64,000 nt of DNA from positions 806,001 to 870,000 of the forward strand of contig JACKHF010000001.1 in assembly GCA_020639155.1 (NCBI GenBank), given 5' to 3'. This document shows, piece by piece, positions 52,108-60,746 of this stretch. The notes beneath the pieces were generated by a model. The model worked only from the letters and a program-made list of their open reading frames with translations. It did not search any database and was not told where the DNA came from. Positions within the stretch are counted from its first letter, which is position 1, and each line of letters opens with the position of its first letter. Source of the stretch: Phycisphaeraceae bacterium. Its GTDB lineage: Bacteria; Planctomycetota; Phycisphaerae; Phycisphaerales; UBA1924. Both the position numbers and the translations under genes were made by a program.

Positions 52108-52389
52108 ATGACCACACCATCCACATCCGCTGCCCAGTCCCGCCCCGTGCCCGAGGGGTTCGGCGTCGGCGCGCGCGTCCGCGTCACCCAGCAGATCCCG
52201 TTCGGCACAGGCGTCCGCATCACCAGCGTCGAGGGCGAGATTGTCGAGCTCGGCCAGCAGAAGACCGGGTCGTGGTTCGCCCACTCGAAGGACGGCAAGC
52301 TGTGGCTCGAACGCATCGTGCTCCGCAAGCCCGACGGCGAGATCGTCTACTGCAATCTCGACCATTATTCCAGCATTGAGATGGTGTAA
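52108..52389 (+). CDS. small conserved-looking beta protein
   Basis: A 93-residue soluble protein whose core reads VGARVRVTQQIPFGT...EGEIVELGQQKTGSWFAHSKDGKLWLERIVLRKPDGEIV. It looks like a beta-barrel (SH3/OB-like) domain, and I recall similar small proteins in other bacteria without assigned function. Ordinary length, with no signal peptide or membrane segment. The ATG at 52108 begins right before a Thr/Ser-rich N-terminus. Confidence 0.65.
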   Translation: MTTPSTSAAQSRPVPEGFGVGARVRVTQQIPFGTGVRITSVEGEIVELGQQKTGSWFAHSKDGKLWLERIVLRKPDGEIVYCNLDHYSSIEMV

Positions 52390-52437
52390 CTTCGATCCAG
52401 CCGGCTGCTTCGCATCTCATTGCAGTGGGAGTTGCAT

Positions 52438-52905
52438 ATGCCTCCGCGCGTTATTCTCATTGTCCTTGCAGCACTTGTCGTCACAGCGTGTATCGCTGCG
52501 ATTGTTTGGTCGCAACGCAGTAAACAGAATCCCCCAAGTTCCGATCTGGACAGCTTGTCTGATCTTGAGATATCCCGTCTTGCGCGGGACATGGCGGTTG
52601 TCGAGGAGTTGATAAAAGAAGGAGATCTTCTAAAACAACCTCGCGAGGTGGAACACTGGCTTCTGTTTGATTCAGAGCACAACCGAGACTCCTGCATGGC
52701 TGTTGTTCAAGCAATGGGCTATCAGTGTGAGGTCCTGACTCCTGATGAAGAACTGCCCGAGTTGATTGGATTCAGTGCAACACATGTGAGCGCAGTTGAT
52801 GTTGATACGATACACAAGTCGAGCTGGGAGCTCGTTCAAGTTGCACAGAAGCACAATGGCGAGTACGACGGCTGGGAAACGTTCGTCATTCGTCCAGATC
52901 CATGA
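52438..52905 (+). CDS. membrane-anchored RraB-like protein
   Basis: A 155-residue protein with one N-terminal membrane segment (VILIVLAALVVTACIAAIVW) and a domain that reads like RraB (regulator of RNase E activity B): EVEHWLLFDSEHNRDSCMAVVQAMGYQCEVL, then LVQVAQKHNGEYDGWETFV, matching the family's 'HYLYFDDxxxAxxVAxxL' and 'GEYDGW' ends. Membrane anchoring is not typical of RraB, but RNase E itself is membrane-bound in many bacteria. Start: ATG at 52438, after GGGAG. RNase-inhibitor function is inferred from the fold only. Confidence 0.75.
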   Translation: MPPRVILIVLAALVVTACIAAIVWSQRSKQNPPSSDLDSLSDLEISRLARDMAVVEELIKEGDLLKQPREVEHWLLFDSEHNRDSCMAVVQAMGYQCEVLTPDEELPELIGFSATHVSAVDVDTIHKSSWELVQVAQKHNGEYDGWETFVIRPDP

Positions 52906-52980
52906 AGAACCAGAACCACGACTTTCAAGTCGCTGAACAATATCGGTTGTGGTGAAACCATCTCCTCCATACCATCCCGC

Positions 52981-54558
52981 ATGACCACTGCTACTGCTCC
53001 CGCGATCAAATCTGTCCAGCTCAAGGTCGGGCTTGAGGTCCACGTCGAGCTTGCCACATTGTCCAAGATGTTCTCGCGCGCAAAGTCGCCCGCCCATCCG
53101 GATGCTGGCGACCCCGAGCCGAACTCGCTGATCGATCCCGTCGTGCTCGGACTCCCCGGCGCGCTCCCCGTGATGAACAAAGCAGCGGTCGAGATGTCCA
53201 TGAAGGTCGGGCTGGCGCTGAACTGCTCCATCGCGAACTTCACCAAGTGGGACCGCAAGAGCTACTTCTACCCCGATCTTCCCAAAGCGTATCAAATCTC
53301 GCAGTACGACCTGCCATTGTGCTTCGACGGCGCGGTTGATCTGCCTGCGATGGATGAGAACGGGTTCCTGATCGGGACGGACGAGACGAGCTTCCAAAGG
53401 ATCGGGATCATCCGCGCACATCTGGAAGAAGACGCGGGCAAGCTGCTGCACGAAGCGCCAGGTGGGCATGCGATCGACGGATCGATTGTCGATCTCAACC
53501 GAGCAGGCACGCCATTGCTCGAGATCGTGACGCAGCCGGATTTTTCTGATGCTGATTCGGTCGTCGCATTCGCGCGCATGCTTCGGAACATCTGCCGGTT
53601 CCTGCAGGTAACCGAGGGCGTGATGCAGCGCGGGCACATGCGCTTCGAGCCGAACATCAACACGATCATCACGCTCGACGACGGGACGGTTGTGAAAACC
53701 CCAATCGTCGAGATCAAGAACCTCAACTCGTTCCGCGCGCTCAAACGCTCGATCGAGTTCGAGTTCGAGGATCAGCCGAAACGCTGGCGTGAAGACGGGC
53801 GCGTCATGGGCGCGGGCATGAAACAGACGCGCGGCTGGGACGATGTGAACAACCGCACCACCATTCAGCGTGAGAAGGAAGACGCGCACGACTACCGGTA
53901 CTTCCCCGATCCAGACCTGCCGCCGGTGGTTATCGACGACGCGTGGATCACGCGCGTGCGCGAATCACTGCCCGAGCTCCCCGTGTCGCGCGTGCGCAGA
54001 TACGTCGAGCACTTCGGGTTCGCTGTCAAGGAAGCGTCAGCACTCGCCGACGACCCCGAAACAAACCAGTTCTTTGAGCAAACAATCGAGGAGATTGTCA
54101 GCCTCGGCATCGACGCGACGCGCGCGGGCAAGCAGGCGGGCAACTTTGTGCTCCAGTCGGGCTTGAAGCGCGCAAACGAGCAGCAGTGCCCGGTCGAGAA
54201 GCTCGGCATCTCACCGACACAGATCGCAGGCATCGTCAAACTCCGCGAGGACGGGAGCATCAGCTCGAACAGCGCCGACGAACTCTTCGGCGTGCTGTGC
54301 GACCCCGCGAACGCGGGCGCTGATCCTGAGACACTCGCGACCGAGCACACCATGCTCATCGTGCGCGACGAGGGCGCGATGCTCGGCTGGTGCCAGCAGG
54401 TGATCGATGAGAACGCGCCGATCGTCGAGCAGATCAAGAGTGGCAAGGTTGCAGCTGTCGGCAGACTCGTCGGCAATGTTATGAAACTCTCGGGCGGGTC
54501 GGCCGACGCGAAAGCGGTGCGCGAAAAACTGCTCGAGATGATGGGCGTGAAAGAATAA
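52981..54558 (+). CDS. gatB: Asp-tRNA(Asn)/Glu-tRNA(Gln) amidotransferase subunit B
   Basis: GatB, the subunit that phosphorylates Asp- or Glu-tRNA and delivers it for amidation by GatA. KVGLEVHVELATLSKMFS, the DRKSYFYPDLPKAYQISQYD signature and DLNRAGTPLLEIVTQPDF are all present, with a C-terminal GatB/YqeY domain. The length of 525 residues is slightly above the usual 480-500. gatA and gatC are not in the window. The stop codon (54556-54558) touches the stop of the converging DUF6161-like gene (54559). Confidence 0.96.
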   Translation: MTTATAPAIKSVQLKVGLEVHVELATLSKMFSRAKSPAHPDAGDPEPNSLIDPVVLGLPGALPVMNKAAVEMSMKVGLALNCSIANFTKWDRKSYFYPDLPKAYQISQYDLPLCFDGAVDLPAMDENGFLIGTDETSFQRIGIIRAHLEEDAGKLLHEAPGGHAIDGSIVDLNRAGTPLLEIVTQPDFSDADSVVAFARMLRNICRFLQVTEGVMQRGHMRFEPNINTIITLDDGTVVKTPIVEIKNLNSFRALKRSIEFEFEDQPKRWREDGRVMGAGMKQTRGWDDVNNRTTIQREKEDAHDYRYFPDPDLPPVVIDDAWITRVRESLPELPVSRVRRYVEHFGFAVKEASALADDPETNQFFEQTIEEIVSLGIDATRAGKQAGNFVLQSGLKRANEQQCPVEKLGISPTQIAGIVKLREDGSISSNSADELFGVLCDPANAGADPETLATEHTMLIVRDEGAMLGWCQQVIDENAPIVEQIKSGKVAAVGRLVGNVMKLSGGSADAKAVREKLLEMMGVKE

Positions 54559-55791
54559 CTACTTATTGCGGCTCATTAACATCTCCCATAACGGAGGAAC
54601 TGGCCCTTGATCATCCTTCACTAGTCCATCGGACGCCGACCTAAACAGTGCAGCCAGAACCATATCCAACGATGCTTCGCTAGGCAGCTGTTTTCTACGC
54701 AGTAGCGACAGATACGTCATCATGATCACGATTCGCTCCGCAGCGTCGGCAGCAAGATGTTGATTACTGACCATATTTCGATAGATAATGCGAAGCACCC
54801 AAAAATCAATCGCCAGCAGAGCTGCGAACACCACCGTTTTCGTAATGGGCGGGGCAACAGAACCGGTTGCAGTTAACCCAAGCCATCGGTACGCAAACTC
54901 TTCGACTGGAATTAGCAATAAGATTGATCCAACCACAATAAGCAGAGCTGATACAAGTAGTGTTATCACAAAACCGATTGCAAACTTTTTCGCTAAATCA
55001 GCATGAAACTTCTGCCGAGTGCGCCAATAAGACGTGGGCGACCGAAGGGCAAGTTCTTCATTATATGTTTTTCGAATATTGTCAAGATCCCTTCTCCCTC
55101 TTTCCAGAAGTTCGTCTCGGTCAATAGCTGCGCTAGACTTAAATGAAGCTATCCAACTTGCTGTGTCCTTTGCCCTTTTATCTAGTTTCAGACCCAACTT
55201 TGATGTCTGTTCAACAACTTCTACGTAATCTCTTTTAGCGTTGCCTATCCAAGACTCAAAGTTCTCCTTTGCTTCATTCGCTTGCTTAGCGATCAGTGAA
55301 CTATCGGAACGATTCATTGATTCGTGATCAAGATCGCCAGATTCCATCATGGCAATTACAACACCAAGAATTGATTCGTTCTCATGTTTCCCTTGCCAGT
55401 TGAGCTTCGCAAGATAGGACCAATATGCTGCGGCAGTGATGAAAGAATATCTCTCTTTCAGATCGATTAGCTTGTTAATCGACGGCGTGTCACCAACACC
55501 AAACAACGAGAACAATGTGGAACATCTGTGCTTAAAATTGTTAATAAGCTGTACAGCTTTTGAGTTGTCAAAATTTTTTCTATCTAGCTGGTTGATTTCG
55601 GTCGTTATTGCTGACCATTGGCCAGACAGTGATCTCCTTTTGCCTTCATCAATCGCGTTAATAATCGGCTGAATTTGACTCCATTGTCGCGCTGCCCAAT
55701 CACGGGCTTGCTCATAGCTGTCAAATGAAATAAATACGTCTCCATTGCGAGCGAACTCTATTCTTTGACTTGCCCAATTATCATTCGCCAT
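54559..55791 (-). CDS. DUF6161-like membrane protein, AT-rich accessory gene
   Basis: A 410-residue protein with a helical cytoplasmic N-terminal domain (about 1-245, with Gln/Trp-rich SYEQARDWAARQWSQIQ and coiled-coil-like segments), two membrane segments (GFVITLLVSALLIVVGSILLLI and TVVFAALLAIDFWVLRIIY) and a short C-terminal domain containing AAERIVIMMTYLSLLR and FRSASDGLVKDDQGP, which I associate with the DUF6161 family. Base composition is clearly AT-richer than gatB, and codon use is mixed (TTA, ATA, AGA codons), suggesting horizontal gain. Start at ATG 55791 after AAAGG. Function unknown; some such genes lie in defence-like neighbourhoods, but there is no direct evidence here. Confidence 0.6.
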   Translation of the reverse strand: MANDNWASQRIEFARNGDVFISFDSYEQARDWAARQWSQIQPIINAIDEGKRRSLSGQWSAITTEINQLDRKNFDNSKAVQLINNFKHRCSTLFSLFGVGDTPSINKLIDLKERYSFITAAAYWSYLAKLNWQGKHENESILGVVIAMMESGDLDHESMNRSDSSLIAKQANEAKENFESWIGNAKRDYVEVVEQTSKLGLKLDKRAKDTASWIASFKSSAAIDRDELLERGRRDLDNIRKTYNEELALRSPTSYWRTRQKFHADLAKKFAIGFVITLLVSALLIVVGSILLLIPVEEFAYRWLGLTATGSVAPPITKTVVFAALLAIDFWVLRIIYRNMVSNQHLAADAAERIVIMMTYLSLLRRKQLPSEASLDMVLAALFRSASDGLVKDDQGPVPPLWEMLMSRNK

Positions 55792-55881
55792 ATATTCATA
55801 CCTTTGTAGCATCTCGATTTACGTGCTGCACCTGCTTCATACATCGACCATGTTATGCAAGCGATAACTTTGTCTATGCTC

Positions 55882-56625
55882 TTACTCGCCGCACTCCGGG
55901 CACAGCGCATCATCGGCAAGTCCCGAACGGTCGTACCCGCACACCACGCACAATCCCTGCTTTCTTCGCTGGCGGCGATTCCCCCAGCCGGGTGACAAAG
56001 GGATCAGATAGAAAATGCCGCCATACAACATTGCATCAACGATCATGCCGTCCCAGCGAATCCGTGTTGGAAGATCAACGGGCTTGCTCATCCATGGCAG
56101 TGTTGTTCTCCATGTATTGAACGAGTACTTCATCTCGGGCACACCGCTGTTAGAGATGGAGGACATCGCAAGCGCTGGCAATGGAAACCCGACAGCAGCA
56201 TCATGCGCGGCGCGATACGTCCATGTTGTGCCCCTGCTCGTGTAGAGATACCCGCCGTCGCGATCGAACCGTGTCATCCATCGCTGCGACTGGACCGACA
56301 CGACAGGCAGCCTTCCAGCGTGCATGCCAACGTTGTAGTAGAAGTTCACAACGAATCTGCCAACGTTTGGCGTTTCGAGATCGCCAACAAGTTCTGCACG
56401 ATACGAAGCCTTCTTTGTGTGCGTCCATGAATCCCACACATACATGACCATCCATACACCGTCACGACGCTGAAACGCCTTGACAGACGTGTACTTTTGA
56501 TTGGCTGGCATTTCGAGTCCCTGTGAGGGGCTATACACCTCAGCAGTCCATGAAACAAGCACCGTCGTCATCACTCCAAGCACAAGGCACACGATCGCGC
56601 GAACTGGCTTGATGCGAGGTTTCAT
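55882..56625 (-). CDS. zinc-ribbon membrane protein, tandem paralog 1
   Basis: A 247-residue protein starting MKPRIKPVRAIVCLVLGVMTTVLVSW (membrane segment or signal anchor), then a variable soluble domain, a second hydrophobic segment (VDAMLYGGIFYLIPL), and a C-terminal ribbon GLCVVCGYDRSGLADDALCPECG. It is the most downstream of three tandem minus-strand paralogs separated by 15 bp each. The start and end are almost identical to its siblings, while the middle is different. The function is unknown; a sensor with a changing outer domain and constant membrane/ribbon parts is possible. Confidence 0.75.
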   Translation of the reverse strand: MKPRIKPVRAIVCLVLGVMTTVLVSWTAEVYSPSQGLEMPANQKYTSVKAFQRRDGVWMVMYVWDSWTHTKKASYRAELVGDLETPNVGRFVVNFYYNVGMHAGRLPVVSVQSQRWMTRFDRDGGYLYTSRGTTWTYRAAHDAAVGFPLPALAMSSISNSGVPEMKYSFNTWRTTLPWMSKPVDLPTRIRWDGMIVDAMLYGGIFYLIPLSPGWGNRRQRRKQGLCVVCGYDRSGLADDALCPECGE

Positions 56626-56664
56626 TCCACACCAAGTATATCAGATTCTGCCGCACTCCGGACA
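56548..56664 (-). repeat. junction repeat between paralogs, copy A
   Basis: 117 bp spanning the start of paralog 1 and the end of paralog 2. It matches 57280-57396 at about 101 of 117 positions without gaps, including the 15-bp gap between genes and the last codons of the zinc ribbon. This is a mark of tandem duplication or of gene conversion that keeps the ends alike. Confidence 0.8.
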
Positions 56665-57357
56665 GGCGTGGTTGTCACCAAGGCCAGCGCGATCATAACA
56701 GCAGTACACACATCGTCCACGCCGACGTCGATTCCATCGCACAAACTTCTCTGGTGCGAGCGACAGCAGATACTCCATCACCCCAAAGAAGATTGTGTCA
56801 AAGACAAATCCGCCGGTCACTATTCTCGTCGGGAACATCACATCGATATTGAAATGGGTCCACCGAAAACGAACTGCGCTCACCGATTCCACACCGATGT
56901 ATGCAGTCTTGGAGTACCGCACCTTCATCTCAAGAGCTTGAAGCGGCATCCCGATTCGATCGGTCGCAGCAGAAAAGAACATTTGGGCGTCATCAGGCGT
57001 GGTGAGGAGAAATGTGTCGGCAGATGTCACTGGAACAATCGGGAACTCACTCCCGGATCGGTTCAACTCGGCAACAGTAAAGAACTCCCATGCTGCTGAA
57101 TCAGGAGGAACGGGGCGTGATATCGGCCACGCCCAAAAACTCCTGCGTGTCGTTCGATACCATAAATCCCACGAATATCTGCCAATCCATCTTCCCTCTT
57201 TCAGCATGTACGCATCACGCTGCACACCCGCTACAGTCTCTGGAAAGATGCGATTGAACGGTTGGACATACGCAACTATCCATGCAACAAGCACTGTTGT
57301 CATCGCACCGAGCACAAGACACACGATTGCACGAACTGGGCGGATTCGAAGTTTCAT
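56641..57357 (-). CDS. zinc-ribbon membrane protein, tandem paralog 2
   Basis: A 238-residue protein starting MKLRIRPVRAIVCLVLGAMTTVLVAW, a variable middle without recognisable motifs, a second hydrophobic segment (VFDTIFFGVMEYLLSLA), and the ribbon GRCVYCCYDRAGLGDNHACPECG. The usual GY of CxxCGY is changed to CY (CVYCCYDR), but the four main cysteines remain. The start is 15 bp after the stop of paralog 3. A block of about 117 bp around the junction with paralog 1 matches the block around the junction with paralog 3 at about 86 percent. Confidence 0.75.
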   Translation of the reverse strand: MKLRIRPVRAIVCLVLGAMTTVLVAWIVAYVQPFNRIFPETVAGVQRDAYMLKEGRWIGRYSWDLWYRTTRRSFWAWPISRPVPPDSAAWEFFTVAELNRSGSEFPIVPVTSADTFLLTTPDDAQMFFSAATDRIGMPLQALEMKVRYSKTAYIGVESVSAVRFRWTHFNIDVMFPTRIVTGGFVFDTIFFGVMEYLLSLAPEKFVRWNRRRRGRCVYCCYDRAGLGDNHACPECGRI

Positions 57358-57396
57358 TCCGCACCAAGTGTATCAGATTCTGCCGCACTCCGGACA
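57280..57396 (-). repeat. junction repeat between paralogs, copy B
   Basis: Same block as 56548-56664, here spanning the start of paralog 2 and the end of paralog 3. The left half is also recognisable near the start of paralog 3 (58070-58143), but there it ends without a following gene. Confidence 0.8.
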
Positions 57397-58143
57397 CAAT
57401 GCATTCGGTTTGGTGCCCGATCTGTCGTAACCACAAACCACACACCGGCTTTGTTTTCTGCGATAATGATGTCGAACAACACCCGGCAAACACAAGAGGA
57501 TGTAGTACACCACGCTGGAGCACAGCGAGTCAACGGTAAATCCAATCGGGAGTATTGCGATCGGAAGATGGTGCTGCGTCTTTGTGCGTGGATCGGTCAT
57601 TGTCAAACGACCGCGTGTCACCGTATCGAGCTGTGGACGCCAGTCCAGGAATCCTGCGTCAGCCCGTTCCGGCGTCGCCTCCCCCTCCCACATCGCACGC
57701 ATGGGAAACCCATATCGTCTTGCATCACCGCGCCGATACCAGTTTGGACTTCGATTCAACAATGTCCACACGATCGATGGCTCTCTCCTCGGTGATGGTT
57801 TGGGTATCACACCGTTTGCACCAGGACCTCTGATCCGGTTCTTCAGATCGATCATCTCGTCATTCGGCGCTGGATCACGATATAACTCACCGGGATGGAT
57901 AGACATGAACGAAAACCCGAAGCGCTCATACATCATCACAAGATGCCAGCGTTCATCACCATCCGGGCTAAGTTGCACCGCGTACACGTCATACCACTGG
58001 TTTGTTTCCCGTCCCGTTTCATATATCCAGCTATCCGGAACAGGATGTGGTGTTATCGCGATCCCCCACGCTACCAGCACGGTTGTGATCGCACCGAGCA
58101 CAACGCACACGATTGCGCGAACTGGCCTGATGTGGAGTCGCAT
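57373..58143 (-). CDS. zinc-ribbon membrane protein, tandem paralog 3
   Basis: A 256-residue protein beginning MRLHIRPVRAIVCVVLGAITTVLVAW, with a soluble middle (about 30-190), a second hydrophobic segment (FTVDSLCSSVVYYILLC), and the C-terminal ribbon SRCVVCGYDRSGTKPNALCPECG. ATG at 58143 is used instead of an in-frame codon at 58170 because it aligns with the start of its siblings. It is the first gene of the three-gene tandem array and likely shares one promoter with them. Confidence 0.75.
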   Translation of the reverse strand: MRLHIRPVRAIVCVVLGAITTVLVAWGIAITPHPVPDSWIYETGRETNQWYDVYAVQLSPDGDERWHLVMMYERFGFSFMSIHPGELYRDPAPNDEMIDLKNRIRGPGANGVIPKPSPRREPSIVWTLLNRSPNWYRRGDARRYGFPMRAMWEGEATPERADAGFLDWRPQLDTVTRGRLTMTDPRTKTQHHLPIAILPIGFTVDSLCSSVVYYILLCLPGVVRHHYRRKQSRCVVCGYDRSGTKPNALCPECGRI

Positions 58144-58220
58144 GACGATGATTGTATAACAAAGCAGCAACAGCAGCGATCGCTGGGCGCAGCTGTATCT
58201 ACTGGAAAGTAGGTCTTTGG

Positions 58221-58976
58221 TTAGTGGCCAAGCTTTGGATGGATGAGGTACTGGCGAGTCTCACCGCGCGAGAACTTCAGGAACTGCACAGAGCCATCAA
58301 CAAACGCAACGTTCGCGCCGTTTGGCTCCTTGTGCCACGACGCGTCGAAAGCGGCCTCGCGCTCCGTTAGTCCGCGCGTTGCGTAGTACCACTCGGCATC
58401 GCCTACAAGCACAAGCTTGGTTGTTGGCACGGAAACCTCTGACATGCGCATCGGCTGGTCGTTGTGCGACCCGGAAGGGCTGCCGTTCATAAGTTCAGGA
58501 TTTGCACGATAGCTGTTGCCAAAGTAGGAGAAGCACGAGCGATCGCCGATCGGAAACGAAGTCTGCCCTGTCACTCTGTCGCGACTGATGAGACCGTTAT
58601 CACACGGGCAATGGAACAGCTCGCAGAGCGTTGTGCTGTCATCGTCCTTGCCTTCGTGGGTTGCGTTGATGTAGGTGTTCAGCGGTCGATCGACTGCGAG
58701 TCTTGGCTTGCCGTCATTCCCTGCAAAGCTGGCGCCGCCGTAGTGCCAGTCCGGGAGTGCGTTTCGCGTTGGAAAGACCTTGTTCTCGTTGAGATATTGC
58801 TGCCACGCAAGACCAATGTTCTTGAGATTCGACGCACACACAGTGATACGTGCACCGTCACGTGCCAGCACAAACAATGGCATGAGAATGCCGATCAGCA
58901 ACGAAATGATGACCAGACAGATCATCAGTTCCAACAGCGTGAAGGCACGTCGGGTTTGCATAGTGCGCATATCCAT
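58221..58976 (-). CDS. type II/IV pseudopilin-like protein (DUF1559-like)
   Basis: A 251-residue prepilin-like protein. The N-terminal type IV prepilin signal is TRRAFTLLELMICLVIISLLIGILMPL, with cleavage expected before F and a conserved Glu at +5. The C-terminal part ends WHKEPNGANVAFVDGSVQFLK, like the H-x9-DG end of planctomycetal DUF1559 pseudopilins, but with two extra residues between His and DG. Such proteins assemble into pseudopili after processing by a prepilin peptidase (not in the window). Possible starts are ATG 58976, 58970 and 58961. The role and partners are unknown. Confidence 0.85.
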   Translation of the reverse strand: MDMRTMQTRRAFTLLELMICLVIISLLIGILMPLFVLARDGARITVCASNLKNIGLAWQQYLNENKVFPTRNALPDWHYGGASFAGNDGKPRLAVDRPLNTYINATHEGKDDDSTTLCELFHCPCDNGLISRDRVTGQTSFPIGDRSCFSYFGNSYRANPELMNGSPSGSHNDQPMRMSEVSVPTTKLVLVGDAEWYYATRGLTEREAAFDASWHKEPNGANVAFVDGSVQFLKFSRGETRQYLIHPKLGH

Positions 58977-59106
58977 GGGTCGGCCCACACTATACACTTC
59001 GGCTGGGGGCGATGGTTGCAACAAGACCAGTTGCATCAAAGAGAAAAAGCAGGCATTTGTAGTCCTATAACAAGTGATCGTCCTGACTTTCGAGACCGTC
59101 TGTTGT

Positions 59107-60261
59107 TTATTCGGCAACAGCGAGTCGTTCGATAATGCGGATCGTCTTGCGAATCTCCTTGGTGGATTCAGCACACGATGAAGAAGCACGCAGAGCTGTC
59201 AGAGCAGCAAGGGCGGTTTCGCTCAGAATGGCAAACCCGTAGCTTTGTCCGGTCCCCTGTAACTGAGAGCAGATTTCCATTGCCGCATCAACATCTTCAC
59301 TGCGCAGCGCCGTCTCAAGAGCCTTCGCCTTTGCGTGAACTGTATCAACATACTGGATGATCCAGTTCAGATTTTTCTGCGAGTCCTTCATTGAAGAGTA
59401 AATTGGCGCGGACCCGCTTGCTGGATCGGCAGTCTCGCGAAGTGCACGACGAATCGCATCGTGCAGTTCCTCTCTCTGGAACGGCTTGCACACAATCTCG
59501 CTCGCGCCTGCATCACGCAGCGCATCAATGGATGCAAGCAGGTTATCGCGGGCAATCGCGATAACTGGTCCAGCGAACCCTTCATGACGGAGTTTCGGCA
59601 TGAAATCAACAGCACGCTGTTTGGATCCGATCTGGCTGTCAGTAATAATCAAGTCGTACGAGTTTGCGCGCACTCGATCGAACGCTGCGCCTGTGTCTTG
59701 CGCTATCTCAAGTCCCATCTCGGTTTCCGACAACATCATTCGAATTAGATTGCATTCGAGATTGTCGTCCTCAATGACCAGCACTCTGCCCTTGAGCGTT
59801 TCGTGTAATGCCGTATCACCTGTCGTGCCTAACTCGGTAATCTTGCGTGGATCTATGAACTCTCTGATATCGATATGCTCATCCCACTTGATCCCGACCA
59901 TGTGGAACTGCTTTGTCACAAAGTCGCACCAGCGGACAACACCCTTGATGTCTGCGGTTCCGCCCCGAAACTTTTTTAGTGTGAGTTCGCATTCAGTTTC
60001 TGGATGCAGGTAGCCGTTATACACAACACCACCGCCCGACGCGCTGAGGTTGTACAACAGCACCTCGGCTCTCGAAACGCCGCCGCCAGGATGAATGAAC
60101 TTTGCGACCTCGATCGAGTTAGCTGCATATCTGTAATCCGCACGCGTGAAGTGTGACGCGGAAGCAGCAGACGTCTGGGATTTCAACAATTCGATAAGTT
60201 CGGCACGCTGGAACGCGTTGCCTGGAAAAGGCGTTGGATGACCACGGACCGGTGATTTCAT
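59107..60261 (-). CDS. PilZ-REC regulator with degenerate Hpt-like C-terminus
   Basis: A 384-residue signalling protein. Residues about 36-135 are a PilZ domain with c-di-GMP motifs RADYR (40-44) and NLSASGG (71-77). Residues about 158-275 are a response-regulator receiver: acidic pair D165/D166, phospho-acceptor D208 (ITDSQ), and K259 (CKPF), with Ala237 in place of the switch Thr/Ser. Residues about 290-380 look like an Hpt bundle, but the phosphorylatable His of 'AHxLKG' is Ser332 (CSQLQGTGQSYG). It could join c-di-GMP sensing to a phospho-relay. ATG at 60261 is chosen over the upstream 60330. Confidence 0.85.
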   Translation of the reverse strand: MKSPVRGHPTPFPGNAFQRAELIELLKSQTSAASASHFTRADYRYAANSIEVAKFIHPGGGVSRAEVLLYNLSASGGGVVYNGYLHPETECELTLKKFRGGTADIKGVVRWCDFVTKQFHMVGIKWDEHIDIREFIDPRKITELGTTGDTALHETLKGRVLVIEDDNLECNLIRMMLSETEMGLEIAQDTGAAFDRVRANSYDLIITDSQIGSKQRAVDFMPKLRHEGFAGPVIAIARDNLLASIDALRDAGASEIVCKPFQREELHDAIRRALRETADPASGSAPIYSSMKDSQKNLNWIIQYVDTVHAKAKALETALRSEDVDAAMEICSQLQGTGQSYGFAILSETALAALTALRASSSCAESTKEIRKTIRIIERLAVAE

Positions 60262-60746
60262 ACGCACCCACCAGAATCGGCTAGGCCGGAATCGGCCTTT
60301 TTCACATTTTCGGTATATTGACGATTGCATTAAGACAGATTAGCGATTACGGAATTTCCCTAAAAAGGGCTCAAGTACACCCTGTGAGCTGGGTCATCCC
60401 CCCTAAATCGAGCCTATGCAAAGACATGTCTGCTGACTTCGAAGTTATGCACCCGACTTGAATAAAAAACCGAATCATCGGACAAAGGTCTGACGGGAAG
60501 TCGGAACTGGAAGCGAACCGTTTCTCTCATTAGCTCGCTCCCTCCCATCTGCTCCTCGATAAAACCATCTCTTGACATCAAATGGGCCTTTTCAGCGATT
60601 GACACCTATGATTTGAATCGGTTTTTCAGTCGATTCCGGGCCAATGCCATGGGTTTTCCGAGCAGCATTGGCCAAGCCCCACACCCTTGCAGTGTGTCGC
60701 GGTTCTTTAGCGAACCCACTCCCTGCAGGCAGAAGATTCTCAGCCT
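60262..60746. other. intergenic region between the PilZ-REC gene and gyrB
   Basis: This 485-base stretch presumably holds the divergent promoters. TTGACA occurs at 60572 and 60599, and TATGAT at 60607, but no pair has a spacing of 16-18, so no promoter is called. I see no gene or clear hairpin. It is moderately AT-rich. Confidence 0.5.

Noticed and set aside
52672..53889. Long minus-strand frame of 405 codons over gatB
   Set aside because: gatB on the plus strand is certain by its motifs, and the antisense product has no recognisable domain.
58174..58185. Palindrome CAGCGATCGCTG near the start of paralog 3
   Set aside because: Twelve-base palindromes of this kind arise by chance in GC-rich DNA; no T-run or repeat partner seen.
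60446..60454. DnaA box (TTATGCACC) near gyrB suggesting oriC
   Set aside because: Only one weak match, no cluster, and no dnaA or dnaN next to it.
60572..60612. Sigma-70-like promoter for gyrB (TTGACA and TATGAT)
   Set aside because: The spacing between the hexamers is 29 or 2 bases, not 16-18.
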